Part shown: positions 28,218 to 38,414 of the stretch, piece by piece
Numbering within the stretch: position 1 is the stretch's first letter
Layout of the letters: every line of letters begins with the position of its first letter
NCBI RefSeq assembly: GCF_001747105.1
Contig: NZ_MDGQ01000004.1
Coordinates: forward strand, 1 to 64,000
Length of the DNA: 64,000 nt
Origin: Roseivirga misakiensis
Lineage (GTDB): Bacteria; Bacteroidota; Bacteroidia; Cytophagales; Cyclobacteriaceae
Direction: 5' to 3'
Notes under the pieces: generated by a model
Seen by the model: the letters and a program-made list of their open reading frames with translations, nothing else
Databases searched by the model: none
Told to the model about the DNA's origin: nothing
Translations under genes and position numbers: made by a program

Positions 28218-31014
28218 CAGGTTTATACTCTTAACAGCATTCTTTTTTATCGGTCATGTAAGTTTTACACAGGTAGTCGAAAAAAGCCATCTCAGTACCG
28301 ATAAAGATATTTATGCACCTCAAGACACTATCTGGTTTAAGGGATATAGTTTCAATATACTCAATCAGCTTTCGGAAGCCAGTTTAGCACTTCACGTACT
28401 GATGGTGGACGGTGAAGGCAATAAAAAGACAAATACTAGCTGGGAATTAACCGATGGAATCACCGATGGATACTTGGTCGCTCCAAAACTCGAAGGTAAA
28501 TATCGAATAATAGCGGTGACGGGTCAAATGATCGGCAGTCCTATGGAGCAAACTTTCACAAAAGACATATTCGTTCGTTCCGAAATAGCTGATGAAATTG
28601 AGGTGCTCGCATTTCCACAGTTTGAAACTTACATCGCCGATGGTGAAAATGCCATTGACATTTTCACCCGATACTCCACTAACAATGAAGCCCCAGAGGT
28701 AAAATTATCCTACACCATTCTTTCTAATGGCCAATCGATTAAAAAAGGGAGACTAAAGACTTCTACTGAAGGAAAAGTGACCCTCAATATTGAAAAGCTC
28801 AAAAAGGACATTGGAACTGAATTCAGCCTCCTAATCGAAAGTGATGACAAAAGACTAACCAAACCTATTAAGCTCACTGTTCCTGTTGCGGTTCAGTCCA
28901 AAAATATCGATCTGCAATTCTTCCCTGAAGGTGGAGAACTGATCGCTGGAATGGTCAATAAAGTCGCCTATAAAGCAATCGATCAAAATGGGGAGGCCTT
29001 TGATCTAAAAGGAGTGATTTTAGATGACAAAGGAAAAATGGTCGCAGCAAGCGAAAGCTTTTATCAAGGCATGGGTAGTTTCGATTTGCTTCCCGATACT
29101 AATTCATCCTACTTCTTCAAAGTAACTGGACCTGTTAAAATTGACTCGCTCTACAAACTTCCACGGGTCGAAAAATCAGGAATACAATTGAGTATCAAAC
29201 AACTGAGCGATTCTTCTAAGAGGTATGCCTTCGTAAAACCCACAGCTGATCTACATGGTCAAAAAGGCAAGTTTGTCATTGCTAAAAGTGATAAGATCAT
29301 TAGCTCGATCGAATTCACATTCTCCGAACAGGAATATTGGCAAATCGCCTCAGAAAATCTGGGTGTTGGGGTTTATAATCTTAGGGTAACTGACGCAAAC
29401 GACAAACCGATCGCAGAACGGTTATTATTTGCCAACTCGGATAGTCAGCTTGATATCAATGTTCAAACTGATAAAAAAGCCTATTCAGCCAGAGAACTTG
29501 TTGAGGCTAAAATCACAGTCAAAGACAAATATGGCCTACCCGTACAAGGTAACTTCTCTTTCGCAGCGATAGACGCTATAAGAACTCAAAGCCCATCACC
29601 TGATCAGCCCAATTTACTAGCACAAATTCTCCTAACATCAGATTTGAGAGGCAGTATACCAACGCCAAACTTCTATTTTACTTCTGATAGAAAAGCCGAA
29701 GCGGCACTCGATTTAGTAATGCTAACCAATGGATGGAGACGCTATGTTCCGAGTACTATTATTGATAGCGAGGGATTGGCTGGTAGCTTGCACAAAACCA
29801 ATAGAAAGCGAAAGTTATTGACTGACCGTGAGGTTGTTTTAACTTCTTTAAAAAGTGGTGGCATAGATTATTTTAAAGTAGACAGTTCTGGTCTATTCAA
29901 AATCCCATCTTCATACTTGAGAGCAAAAGGAGACTCATTTCTGATATTCTCCGAAAGAAGGAATGAGAAAGATAAATTCAGCCTAATACCAAACCAAGAC
30001 AAACGAATTGCCAAAGACAAAGCACTATTCGGATATACCCAAGGAGTTTTAAAAGCAGGCCTTCAACAAGATCTAAGGCTATATGAAAAAGCTTTCAAAC
30101 TTAGACCTGATCGTTTTCAAAATACGCTACTCCTGAATTCTGTAGTCGTGGAAGGAAAAAGCTTACTACCTGATGGGACTTGCAAATTGGAAGATTATCA
30201 TAATCAATGGCCCTGGTATACAAAAACTCGAGAAGAGTTAAATCTCGGCGACTATGGCATAGTTGATTTAGTAACGCAAGTTAACCCATATGAAACCGTC
30301 GGTGGTTTTGGAGACGCCATTTTCAGTAGAACAAAATTGTATGGTACGTGGCCTATGAGGGTATATATAAACTGTGTACCTATACCAAGAATCGAATACA
30401 GAATGATAAGAGTCAGCAGTGGGCCAGCAAGAGAAATAACTCAAGTCAATACTGATAACGCTGATAGAAACGGCAAAGCCGTTGAAGAACAAGAGCCGTG
30501 GGGAAGCACACTTGGTCCGATGAATTCGAGCGATTATTTTGTTAGGGAAAGGGAATACAACTTCGCTAAAACGGTAAACAGGATTGATCTTCGAAACATT
30601 GAGTCAATTTCTATCAATACGACTACACAAATACTCACTCGGATGGATCATGAGCAGAACGTTTTTCCAATTCTAAATATAAACACCATCAATGATCAGC
30701 TTATTTATAAGCCAATTTTCGATATGAAGTACTTCCATAGTACTTACCAACACTACACTATAGAATTTTACTCTCCAGTTTACGCAACAGAGAAACAAAA
30801 AAATGATCCCGTCCCGGACCTTAGGACAACAATCTTTTGGCAGGCGAACGTGATCACCGATGAGAACGGTCAAGCGTTAATTTCATATTACAACGCAGAT
30901 AGACCTAACGAAATAAAACTAATAGTCGAAGGAGTTGACGGCTACAGCAGACTGGGCTTTGGTACATTAAAATATCAAGTAGAAGGGGGTCCCGTGACAG
31001 AAGGAGGTCAGTAA
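28207..31014 (+). CDS. MG2/TonB-plug-like secreted protein, copy 2 of 3
   Basis: About 935 residues from ATG 28207 (28210 is equally good). Signal peptide ending near VSFTQ, MG2-like motif TDKDIYAPQDTIWFKGY, Ig-like domains, LNSVVVEGKS plug-like start, a plug-like segment with RVYINCVPIPRIEYRMI, and the same C-terminal block as copy 1 (PVPDLRTTIFWQANVIT). It overlaps the end of copy 1, so both are one transcript. A tract of its 5' part (28321-28500) matches copy 3 at 174 of 180 bases by hand count. The region around residues 600-830 differs strongly from the other copies, so this may be the variable binding part. Function unknown. Confidence 0.8.
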   Translation: MMISRFILLTAFFFIGHVSFTQVVEKSHLSTDKDIYAPQDTIWFKGYSFNILNQLSEASLALHVLMVDGEGNKKTNTSWELTDGITDGYLVAPKLEGKYRIIAVTGQMIGSPMEQTFTKDIFVRSEIADEIEVLAFPQFETYIADGENAIDIFTRYSTNNEAPEVKLSYTILSNGQSIKKGRLKTSTEGKVTLNIEKLKKDIGTEFSLLIESDDKRLTKPIKLTVPVAVQSKNIDLQFFPEGGELIAGMVNKVAYKAIDQNGEAFDLKGVILDDKGKMVAASESFYQGMGSFDLLPDTNSSYFFKVTGPVKIDSLYKLPRVEKSGIQLSIKQLSDSSKRYAFVKPTADLHGQKGKFVIAKSDKIISSIEFTFSEQEYWQIASENLGVGVYNLRVTDANDKPIAERLLFANSDSQLDINVQTDKKAYSARELVEAKITVKDKYGLPVQGNFSFAAIDAIRTQSPSPDQPNLLAQILLTSDLRGSIPTPNFYFTSDRKAEAALDLVMLTNGWRRYVPSTIIDSEGLAGSLHKTNRKRKLLTDREVVLTSLKSGGIDYFKVDSSGLFKIPSSYLRAKGDSFLIFSERRNEKDKFSLIPNQDKRIAKDKALFGYTQGVLKAGLQQDLRLYEKAFKLRPDRFQNTLLLNSVVVEGKSLLPDGTCKLEDYHNQWPWYTKTREELNLGDYGIVDLVTQVNPYETVGGFGDAIFSRTKLYGTWPMRVYINCVPIPRIEYRMIRVSSGPAREITQVNTDNADRNGKAVEEQEPWGSTLGPMNSSDYFVREREYNFAKTVNRIDLRNIESISINTTTQILTRMDHEQNVFPILNINTINDQLIYKPIFDMKYFHSTYQHYTIEFYSPVYATEKQKNDPVPDLRTTIFWQANVITDENGQALISYYNADRPNEIKLIVEGVDGYSRLGFGTLKYQVEGGPVTEGGQ

Positions 31015-31092
31015 GGTTTTAACTGAACAATAGGTGCTAATAAGTCGTTTTTATATTTAGAATCAGCTTAACCACACACAAAACCAAAGCTT

Positions 31093-33801
31093 ATGAGATT
31101 CTTCATCGTATTAGTAAGCTCTATCCTTCTTTCAATCACTTGCTCAGCTCAGGTAATTGAAAAGGCCCACCTCTCAACAGATAAAGACATTTATGCACCT
31201 CAAGACACTATCTGGTTTAAGGGCTATAGTTTCGATATGCTCAATCAGCTTTCAGAAGCCAGTTTAGCACTTCACGTGCTGATGGTGGACGGTGAAGGCA
31301 ATAAAAAGACAAATACTAGCTGGGAATTAACCGATGGAATCACCGATGGATACTTGGTCGCCCCAAAACTCGAAGGTAAATATCGAATAATAGCTGTAAC
31401 TGGTCAAATGATTGGCAGCCCAGCAGAGCAGGCTTTCACTAAAGACATATTCGTACGATCAGAAATAGCCGATGAAATTGAAGTTTTAGGCTTCCCGAAA
31501 TTTGATACTTACGACCCCAACAGTGAAAATGAAATAGATATTTTCACACGATACTCCACTAACAATGAAGCTCCTGAGGTAAAACTATCTTACACTATCT
31601 TAAATGAAGGCAAATCCATTAAAAAAGGAAGATTAAAGACCTCAACAGAAGGAAAAGTCACCCTCAATCTTAAAGAACTAAAGAGAAATAGCAACAAAGA
31701 ATTCACCCTGCTAATCGAAAGTCGAGACAAACGACTGACTAAACCTATTAAGCTGACCGTTCCCATTGCTGTTCCATCAAAAAGTATCGATTTGCAATTT
31801 TTTCCAGAAGGTGGGAACATAATCGCTGGAATGGTAAATAAAGTCGCTTACAAAGCAATCGATCAAAATGGAGAGGCCTTTGACCTGAAAGGAGTGATTC
31901 TGGATGAAAAGGGGAAAATGGTGGCATCAAGCCAAAGCTTCTATCAAGGCACGGGGAGTTTTGATCTGTTGCCCAATGCCAATTCAGCCTATTACTTTAA
32001 AATCAATGAGCCGTTCAAAATTGACTCGCTGTATAGGCTCCCTGAAATAAGAAAATCAGGGATTCAACTGAGTCTAGCAAAATTAGGTGGTGCGCCTGAA
32101 AAGTATGCAGCCGTTAAAGCAACGCCTGACCGATATGGACAAAAAGGAAAGTTTATCATTGCCAAGAATGACTCGATAATCAGTTCGGTGCCATTTGAGT
32201 TTTCCAAACAAGAAAACTGGCAGATTGCCTTTAACAATCTTGGTGTTGGGGTCTATAATCTTCGGGTAACCGATATCAATAATATACCGCTGGCAGAACG
32301 GTTATTCTTTGCCAACTCAGACAACCAATTGAACATCAATATTGAAACCGATAAAAAAGAATATGCAGCAAGAGAACTTGTTCAGGCTAAAATTAGGGTA
32401 CTTGATGAAGATGGCTTCCCTGTAGAAGGCAACTTCTCATTTGCTGCCGTCGATGCTTTAAGAACAAAAAGCCCTCTACCCGAACAACCCAATTTATTGG
32501 CCCAAATACTACTCGCTTCAGATCTTATGGGCCATGTGCCCACACCTAATTTCTACTTCTCCGGTAATGAAAAATCAGAAAAAGCGCTCGACTTGGTGAT
32601 GCTAACCAATGGCTGGAGAAGATATGAACCTTCAATCATTACTGACCCAGAGCAAATTACTGGAAGCCTTCATAGGCGGAATAGGAAAAGAAAGTTGTTA
32701 AAAGACCGGGAAGTAGTTCTATTTCCAATTCGGGGCGGTAGTCTAAAGTCATTTGAAGTTGACAAAACCGGTGTTTTTAGAATCCCATCTACTTATTTAA
32801 AATCTCTTGGTGACTCCTTCCTAATTACATCTAACAAAATGACGGAGCGGGATAAATTCAGCTTAATACCAAATCAAGAGAAAAGGATTGCAAGGTCAAG
32901 TCATCTTGCACGGTATACAGAATATTATCGAGATAAATATTTACAAGACGACAATTTATTATTTCACCAAGAATTTAAGTTATCGCCGGATAGGTTTCAA
33001 AACACTCTATTACTTGGCGCTGTAATAGTAGAAGATAATGGGAAAATATCGTATGCTGGCTGTGATTTAAGGGATTTTCATTTTCAGGACCCTTGGAATA
33101 CTAAAATGGTTGAAGAACTGGATATGACAGACTTAGACATTCTAGCCATACTAAAGCAGGTAAATCCAGAAATACATGATATCGGAAACTTTAGTCCAGA
33201 CCCTGGGAAGCAGGCTATGATATACGACGTTTTAATGACTAAAGGTAGACCCATAAGAATTCAACTCAATTGTGAACCTATGAAGATTATCGATTTTGTT
33301 CAAAGAGATAGCACCATTACTGATGGACAGTACTTTGTAAGAGAAAAGCTTAACCGTATAGATTGGGGAAACATTGAATCGATATCATACAACAGAACTT
33401 TCTTACCTGGGCCAAATAGAGCTCCGGATATCTATTTTGAGGAAATTACTTTCCCAATAGTAAACATCAATACGATTAACGATCAACTTATTTACAAGCC
33501 AATGTTCAATCGAAAGTTCTTTCATAGTACCTATCAGCACTACACTACTGAATTCTATGCTCCTGTTTATGAAACAGAAAAGCAAAAGAATGATCCAGTA
33601 CCAGATTTGAGAACTACCATTTTCTGGAAAGCTAATGTGATCACCAACGAAAATGGAGAAGCTACCATCTCCTATTACAATGCTGATCGTCCTAATGAAA
33701 TTAAACTGACTGTCGAAGGAGTAGATAGCTACAGCAGACTGGGATTTGGTACATTAAAATATCAAGTCGAAGAAGGGCCCGTGACAGAAGGTGGTCAGTA
33801 A
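31093..33801 (+). CDS. MG2/TonB-plug-like secreted protein, copy 3 of 3
   Basis: 902 residues with a clean signal peptide (to CSAQ). It has the same order as copies 1 and 2: MG2-like motif, Ig-like domains, DLVMLTNGWRRYEP, plug-like segment with RIQLNCEPMKIIDF, and the terminal PVPDLRTTIFWKANVIT block ending VTEGGQ. It begins 78 bases after copy 2, and a weak -7-like TATATTTA lies in that gap. The 5' part is close to identical with copy 2, while the segment after residue 600 is only alignable in short blocks. This is tandem duplication with later gene conversion, by inference. Confidence 0.8.
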   Translation: MRFFIVLVSSILLSITCSAQVIEKAHLSTDKDIYAPQDTIWFKGYSFDMLNQLSEASLALHVLMVDGEGNKKTNTSWELTDGITDGYLVAPKLEGKYRIIAVTGQMIGSPAEQAFTKDIFVRSEIADEIEVLGFPKFDTYDPNSENEIDIFTRYSTNNEAPEVKLSYTILNEGKSIKKGRLKTSTEGKVTLNLKELKRNSNKEFTLLIESRDKRLTKPIKLTVPIAVPSKSIDLQFFPEGGNIIAGMVNKVAYKAIDQNGEAFDLKGVILDEKGKMVASSQSFYQGTGSFDLLPNANSAYYFKINEPFKIDSLYRLPEIRKSGIQLSLAKLGGAPEKYAAVKATPDRYGQKGKFIIAKNDSIISSVPFEFSKQENWQIAFNNLGVGVYNLRVTDINNIPLAERLFFANSDNQLNINIETDKKEYAARELVQAKIRVLDEDGFPVEGNFSFAAVDALRTKSPLPEQPNLLAQILLASDLMGHVPTPNFYFSGNEKSEKALDLVMLTNGWRRYEPSIITDPEQITGSLHRRNRKRKLLKDREVVLFPIRGGSLKSFEVDKTGVFRIPSTYLKSLGDSFLITSNKMTERDKFSLIPNQEKRIARSSHLARYTEYYRDKYLQDDNLLFHQEFKLSPDRFQNTLLLGAVIVEDNGKISYAGCDLRDFHFQDPWNTKMVEELDMTDLDILAILKQVNPEIHDIGNFSPDPGKQAMIYDVLMTKGRPIRIQLNCEPMKIIDFVQRDSTITDGQYFVREKLNRIDWGNIESISYNRTFLPGPNRAPDIYFEEITFPIVNINTINDQLIYKPMFNRKFFHSTYQHYTTEFYAPVYETEKQKNDPVPDLRTTIFWKANVITNENGEATISYYNADRPNEIKLTVEGVDSYSRLGFGTLKYQVEEGPVTEGGQ

Positions 33802-33861
33802 GGTTTTAACGAAACGATTAACTTATTGATGAAAAACTCAAATTGAGGAAATGACAAAGGG

Positions 33862-34551
33862 TCATCTCCTAATAAGCCTCGCTAAATACTGCCCATTCTC
33901 ATCGGTATGTAAAAAGTAGACGAACCATCCTGCCTCAAAAGCCATTCGATCTAACGTGTCAGAATCAACATAAACCCAGTCGAACCAGTCTCCTTTTTTA
34001 CCATTATACTCATACTGAAATCTCACCTCGCCAAAGTATTTATCTTGAGGTTTTTCCTGACCATCGTATAAGTAACTTATATCACTACTGTCTATAATTA
34101 TTTGCCCTTCGGGCTTTAAAAGTCGATCTGCTTTTTCTAAAAAATGATTGAGGTTAGACAAACTCCCAATGAATCCCAAGCCATTCATAAGGCTTAAGAT
34201 TGTATCATATTGTTGAGTCTCTTCGGTTTTAAAGAAATCTACCTCTGATGCATTTTTAACACCAGAAGCATTCATAATTTCAACGGCTTCCTTATTGACA
34301 TCAATGGCCGTCACTTCACAGCCCATCTGCTGTAAACATAATGCATGAGACCCAGTGCCCGCACCTACATCCAGTACAGCTCCTTCACATACTGTCAAGG
34401 CCAGCTTTTCAAGTTCAGGCATATCCTCATACTCTCTGAAAAAGTACCAAATGGGCATTTCTTCAGGTACCCCATAAGAATTATGTAGCCTTAAATCACC
34501 AGTCTCTTTTTGCTGACTATATGCCTTTAAAGCCGCACCGTAAGGATTCAT
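33862..34551 (-). CDS. Class I SAM-dependent methyltransferase
   Basis: 229 residues with motif I VLDVGAGTGSHAL, an acidic loop CEVTAIDVNKEAV and a motif III-like LLKPEGQIIIDSSD. No substrate-specific feature can be seen, so the target (small molecule, RNA or protein) is unknown. The N-terminus (MNPYGAALKAYSQQ) resembles other Bacteroidota members. It stands alone, convergent with the MG2-plug trio and divergent from the DUF5916 gene. Confidence 0.85.
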   Translation of the reverse strand: MNPYGAALKAYSQQKETGDLRLHNSYGVPEEMPIWYFFREYEDMPELEKLALTVCEGAVLDVGAGTGSHALCLQQMGCEVTAIDVNKEAVEIMNASGVKNASEVDFFKTEETQQYDTILSLMNGLGFIGSLSNLNHFLEKADRLLKPEGQIIIDSSDISYLYDGQEKPQDKYFGEVRFQYEYNGKKGDWFDWVYVDSDTLDRMAFEAGWFVYFLHTDENGQYLARLIRR

Positions 34552-34832
34552 TTTTCAAAAAAGAACATATCATTTAGTAAATCAAAATGTCGGCTAAAAC
34601 ACCAACAAAATAAAATTCCGCAGGATCAAAACATTACAAAACAAATACGGTTATATGCATGTACCAACGAATAAAACATAACTACTCCTATCACTGAAAC
34701 AAATACACTTAAAGTGCTTATTAGCAACTAGTTAATTATCACTTACCATTCAAACCAAATATCTACTTCTAGGATAACTTTCATTTAACATATACACTCA
34801 ATTTTGGCAACTTTAGCCAATTATAATTTAGC

Positions 34833-37325
34833 ATGACGAAGGCACTCTTCACCTTTACTTTCATTATCTGTGGCTTACTAAGTTTTAACTTAGGACTCAA
34901 TGCGCAATGCGACCCAAAAACGTTTGATGCCGTTCGAACGACAGATAAAATCAAAATTGATGGTGTCTTTGATGAAGAAGCGTGGGAAACAGCTCCGATA
35001 CTAACTGACTTTGTGCAAAGAAGACCATCTCCAGGCGATGCTTCGGCTCGAAAATCAGAGGTAAGGTTTCTTTACGACGATGAAGCAATCTACATTTCTG
35101 CTAAACTTTATGAGAAAAGAGATAGCGTTTTTAACCTTTTAACTAACCGTGATAATATTGGTAATTCTGATTACTTCGGAGTTTCTATAGATCCTTTTAA
35201 CGCAGGGCTCAATGGCGTTGGTTTATTTGTCACAGTTGCTGGGGTACAATATGATACTAGGTACTCGAATGGTGGAAATGAGCGTATTTGGAGAAATGAT
35301 GAAGACTGGAATGCCGTTTGGTTATCAGACACCAAAATTACTGACGAATACTGGACAGTAGAATACAAAATTCCCTACGCCGTTCTAAGATTTAAATCAA
35401 ATGACATTCAGGAATGGGGAATTAACTTTTTCAGAAAATCATCTGCGATCAATGAAGACTCGTTCTGGAATCCTATCGACCCAGAAATTGATGGTTATCT
35501 TAATCAAGCAGGATTAGTCAAGAATTTAGAAAATATTAAAACACCAACCCGACTATTCTTTTACCCTTACGTTTCAACGGTAATTAGCCGATCGACTGAA
35601 ACAGGTTTCGTCACTCCCCAATTGAACGGCGGTATGGATATAAAGTATGGTATCAATGATGCTTTTACCTTAGATGTCACTCTCATTCCGGATTTCAGTG
35701 GTGTTCGTTCGGACAATCAGGTATTAAACCTTTCGCCTTTTGAAGTTCGTTTCGACGAGAATAGACAGTTCTTTACTGAAGGTGTGGAATTATTCAATAG
35801 AGCAGGCATTTTCTATTCTCGAAGAATTGGGGCGACTTTCGGGAATGTAACAGAAACACTTGGTGAAAATGAAGAAATCACTTCGAGGCCTCAAGCCGCG
35901 CAGCTGATTAATGCTAGTAAAATCACCGGAAGAACAAATAGTGGATTGGGTATTGGCCTTTTCAACGCAGTTACCGATCGAACATTTGTAGAAGTAGAAG
36001 ATACAGAAACGGGAGAAGTCAGACAGGTAGAGGCTGATCCATTGACCAACTTTAACTTATTAGTGCTTGATCAAAACTTGAGAAATAACTCTAGCGTCAC
36101 CTTAACTAACTCCAACGTATGGAGAGGTAAAAATGGAGATGATGCTAATGTAACCGCTCTTAATCTAAGTCTTAACGACCCAACTCTGACATGGCGCGTG
36201 GGTGGTTCTTACTCGTACAGTCAAGTTATATCTCACGATATAGAAACAGAAACTAGCTCAAATAAAACTGGGTATAAGTACAATCTCTCAATCGCCAAAA
36301 CCAGAGGTAATTTTCAGTTTAATGTTCGAAGGAATGTGGAGACTGATGACTATGATATTAATGACTTAGGCTTTTTAAGAAGAGCGAACAGGCTGGAACA
36401 TGGAGGTCAAATCTCTTACAATCAGTTCAGACCACAGGGCATCTTCAACAGCTGGTCTATGCGATTTAATACGCAGTATAATCAATTGCATGCGACAGAG
36501 GAATTTACGAATATGAACATGAATTTCAATGTTGATGGCCAATTCAGGAACTTCTGGTCACTATCGGCAGAACTGGGAGGAAGCCCGAGAAGTAGTAATG
36601 ATTTCTTCGAAGCTCGTGTAGATGATTATGTTTTTAGAATCCCTGAAAGTGTAAGATTTGGAATGAACCTTAGATCAGATGGGCGGAAAAAGTTCAGAGT
36701 CACTGGTAGATTTAGAAGAACATTAAGATCTGAGTGGGACTTTTCAGAAAATTCCTACAACATCTCGGGTAGAATTAGAATTGGCGAACGTGCCGAAATC
36801 AGTCAACGAATTGATATTCTTGATAGAAAAAATAATAGAGGATATGTGACCCGCTTTTATAATGATGAAGGAGGCCTAACAGATGTAATTTTTGGTGTAC
36901 GAGATAGAAGAAGGTTGACAACGACGACTGATGCGCGCTATATTTTCTCCAACAGAATGGGGGTGACTTTCCGTTTACGTCATAACTGGGACCGAGTAGA
37001 ATACAGAAACTTCTTAGAGCTCACTGAAGACGATCAATTATTAGATTCCGATTATAGTGGAAGAGACGAGGTAACAAATGATCCGCTCCACGACAGAAAC
37101 TTCAATGTGTTCAATATCGATATGGAGTATAACTGGCAGTTTTCTCCGGGTAGTGAAATTAGAGCTATCTGGAAAAGATCGATCGGCACGAATGATATCA
37201 ATACACAACTTGACTTCTTCGATAACTTCAACAATACTTTTAACGCCCCAAATTTCGATACCATTACGATCAGGTTGGTATACTTCCTTGACTACTTAAA
37301 CGTCAAGAAAATCTTCACTAAGTAA
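34833..37325 (+). CDS. DUF5916 outer-membrane protein with CBM9-like domain
   Basis: 830 residues. Signal peptide (to LNAQ), a CBM9-like beta-sandwich (about 25-215; IDGVFDEEAWETAP is the typical opening), then a long barrel-like region rich in alternating aromatic and polar residues with FSPFEVRFDENRQFFTEG, ending in KIFTK. This is the DUF5916 architecture that is frequent in Bacteroidota. It is likely an outer-membrane barrel with a carbohydrate-binding-like cap; its substrate is not known. A weak -7-like TAATTTAG lies right before the start codon. Confidence 0.85.
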   Translation: MTKALFTFTFIICGLLSFNLGLNAQCDPKTFDAVRTTDKIKIDGVFDEEAWETAPILTDFVQRRPSPGDASARKSEVRFLYDDEAIYISAKLYEKRDSVFNLLTNRDNIGNSDYFGVSIDPFNAGLNGVGLFVTVAGVQYDTRYSNGGNERIWRNDEDWNAVWLSDTKITDEYWTVEYKIPYAVLRFKSNDIQEWGINFFRKSSAINEDSFWNPIDPEIDGYLNQAGLVKNLENIKTPTRLFFYPYVSTVISRSTETGFVTPQLNGGMDIKYGINDAFTLDVTLIPDFSGVRSDNQVLNLSPFEVRFDENRQFFTEGVELFNRAGIFYSRRIGATFGNVTETLGENEEITSRPQAAQLINASKITGRTNSGLGIGLFNAVTDRTFVEVEDTETGEVRQVEADPLTNFNLLVLDQNLRNNSSVTLTNSNVWRGKNGDDANVTALNLSLNDPTLTWRVGGSYSYSQVISHDIETETSSNKTGYKYNLSIAKTRGNFQFNVRRNVETDDYDINDLGFLRRANRLEHGGQISYNQFRPQGIFNSWSMRFNTQYNQLHATEEFTNMNMNFNVDGQFRNFWSLSAELGGSPRSSNDFFEARVDDYVFRIPESVRFGMNLRSDGRKKFRVTGRFRRTLRSEWDFSENSYNISGRIRIGERAEISQRIDILDRKNNRGYVTRFYNDEGGLTDVIFGVRDRRRLTTTTDARYIFSNRMGVTFRLRHNWDRVEYRNFLELTEDDQLLDSDYSGRDEVTNDPLHDRNFNVFNIDMEYNWQFSPGSEIRAIWKRSIGTNDINTQLDFFDNFNNTFNAPNFDTITIRLVYFLDYLNVKKIFTK

Positions 37326-37374
37326 GGTTTGGGAATCCCTCCACTGGTTAATACCTTTAGTTAAAAGCAAAAGC

Positions 37375-37974
37375 ATTAACTATCTAGCCCATTTATTACT
37401 CTCAGGCGACAACCCTAAAATTAAGGTTGGTAATTTTCTTGGTGACTTTATTAAAGGAAAGCAGTTTGAAGCTTTAGACCCAATGATTGGTAAGGGAGTA
37501 CTATTGCATAGGGAAATAGATTTCTATACCGATAATCACCCTACCGTGGCGATCAGTAAGGACAGGTTAAGAGATAAGTATCGGCACTATTCAGGTGTTA
37601 TTGTCGATATGTTTTATGACCACTATTTGGCAAAGAACTTCGAACTGTTTTCGGACAAGCCTTTAGTCCAATTTGCTGATTTGAGTTACAAGCTCATGGA
37701 GTCTTATTGGGATATAATCCCCCCTCGAGGTCAGAAAATGCTCCCATATATGGTTCGTGGTAACTGGTTAGTGAATTACGGTAAAAGTGAGGGTATTCAT
37801 AGGGCGCTACAAGGTCTTTCTAGAAGAACCAAATTTGATTCTAAGCTGGAATACGCCATTCAAGACCTGTTGCAGTATGACGCTGAATTTGAAAGTGAAT
37901 TCAAGTCCTTTTTTGCTGAGATTCAACAGCATATTTCAGTATTTCGTGAAGATTTGATTAATTCGTCTCAATGA
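37375..37974 (+). CDS. Acyl carrier protein phosphodiesterase-like (AcpH/DUF479), ATT start
   Basis: AcpH removes phosphopantetheine from holo-ACP in E. coli. The first in-frame ATG (37483) would cut off conserved sequence: reading upstream gives NYLAHLLLSGD and KVGNFLGDFIKG, which fits the AcpH opening (MNFLAHLHLA). In that frame no ATG, GTG or TTG exists before 37483, so the best start is ATT at 37375, giving 199 residues. HREIDFYTDNHP and the helical core MFYDHYLAKNF are conserved. Non-standard AUU starts are known for infC and pcnB in E. coli. A point error in the sequence is the other explanation. It overlaps the next gene (ATGA). Confidence 0.8.
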   Translation: MNYLAHLLLSGDNPKIKVGNFLGDFIKGKQFEALDPMIGKGVLLHREIDFYTDNHPTVAISKDRLRDKYRHYSGVIVDMFYDHYLAKNFELFSDKPLVQFADLSYKLMESYWDIIPPRGQKMLPYMVRGNWLVNYGKSEGIHRALQGLSRRTKFDSKLEYAIQDLLQYDAEFESEFKSFFAEIQQHISVFREDLINSSQ

Positions 37975-38414
37975 TAATTTCAAAGCCACAAAGAAAGACT
38001 ATTTTCTCACTGACCATATTCACCATAGTATGTGGATTTGGATCAATTTATTTCCTTCGGCAGATATTAGATGATGCAGAGGGCACTTGGCGATATATCA
38101 TGCTGGGTATCTTGGTGCTCACGACAAGCATTCTATTATCCAAGCTTCTATTTGGCTACAAGGTGATTAAAATCAGTCATGATTTAGTTCATATATACTT
38201 CCCATTTAGGTTTTTTAAAACCACCCAAGAAATTAAAAATCTAGGTGCTTGGCAAGAAACAAAGGTCATGACGAATAAGACAGAATTTCGTCAGCTGAAG
38301 CTGGTATTTTTAAATAAAGGCTATGTAAAACTCTCGAATCAAGAGAACAGCAATTATGACAAGGTGTACAAATACATCAAACGGAAAGCACCTAAAAAAG
38401 AGGTTAGAGATTAA
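37971..38414 (+). CDS. Small membrane protein of unknown function
   Basis: 147 residues with two transmembrane segments (about 13-32 and 44-64) and a basic cytoplasmic tail that looks like a small PH-like or bacterial-PH fold (HDLVHIYFPFRFFKTTQEI). It overlaps the AcpH-like gene by four bases and crcB by one base, so the three are coupled. I do not recognise the family. Confidence 0.72.
   Translation: MIISKPQRKTIFSLTIFTIVCGFGSIYFLRQILDDAEGTWRYIMLGILVLTTSILLSKLLFGYKVIKISHDLVHIYFPFRFFKTTQEIKNLGAWQETKVMTNKTEFRQLKLVFLNKGYVKLSNQENSNYDKVYKYIKRKAPKKEVRD

Noticed and set aside
33840-33875. Dyad ATGAC/GTCAT between the MG2-plug copy 3 and the methyltransferase gene
   Set aside because: Five-bp stem, no T run on either strand; too weak to call a terminator.
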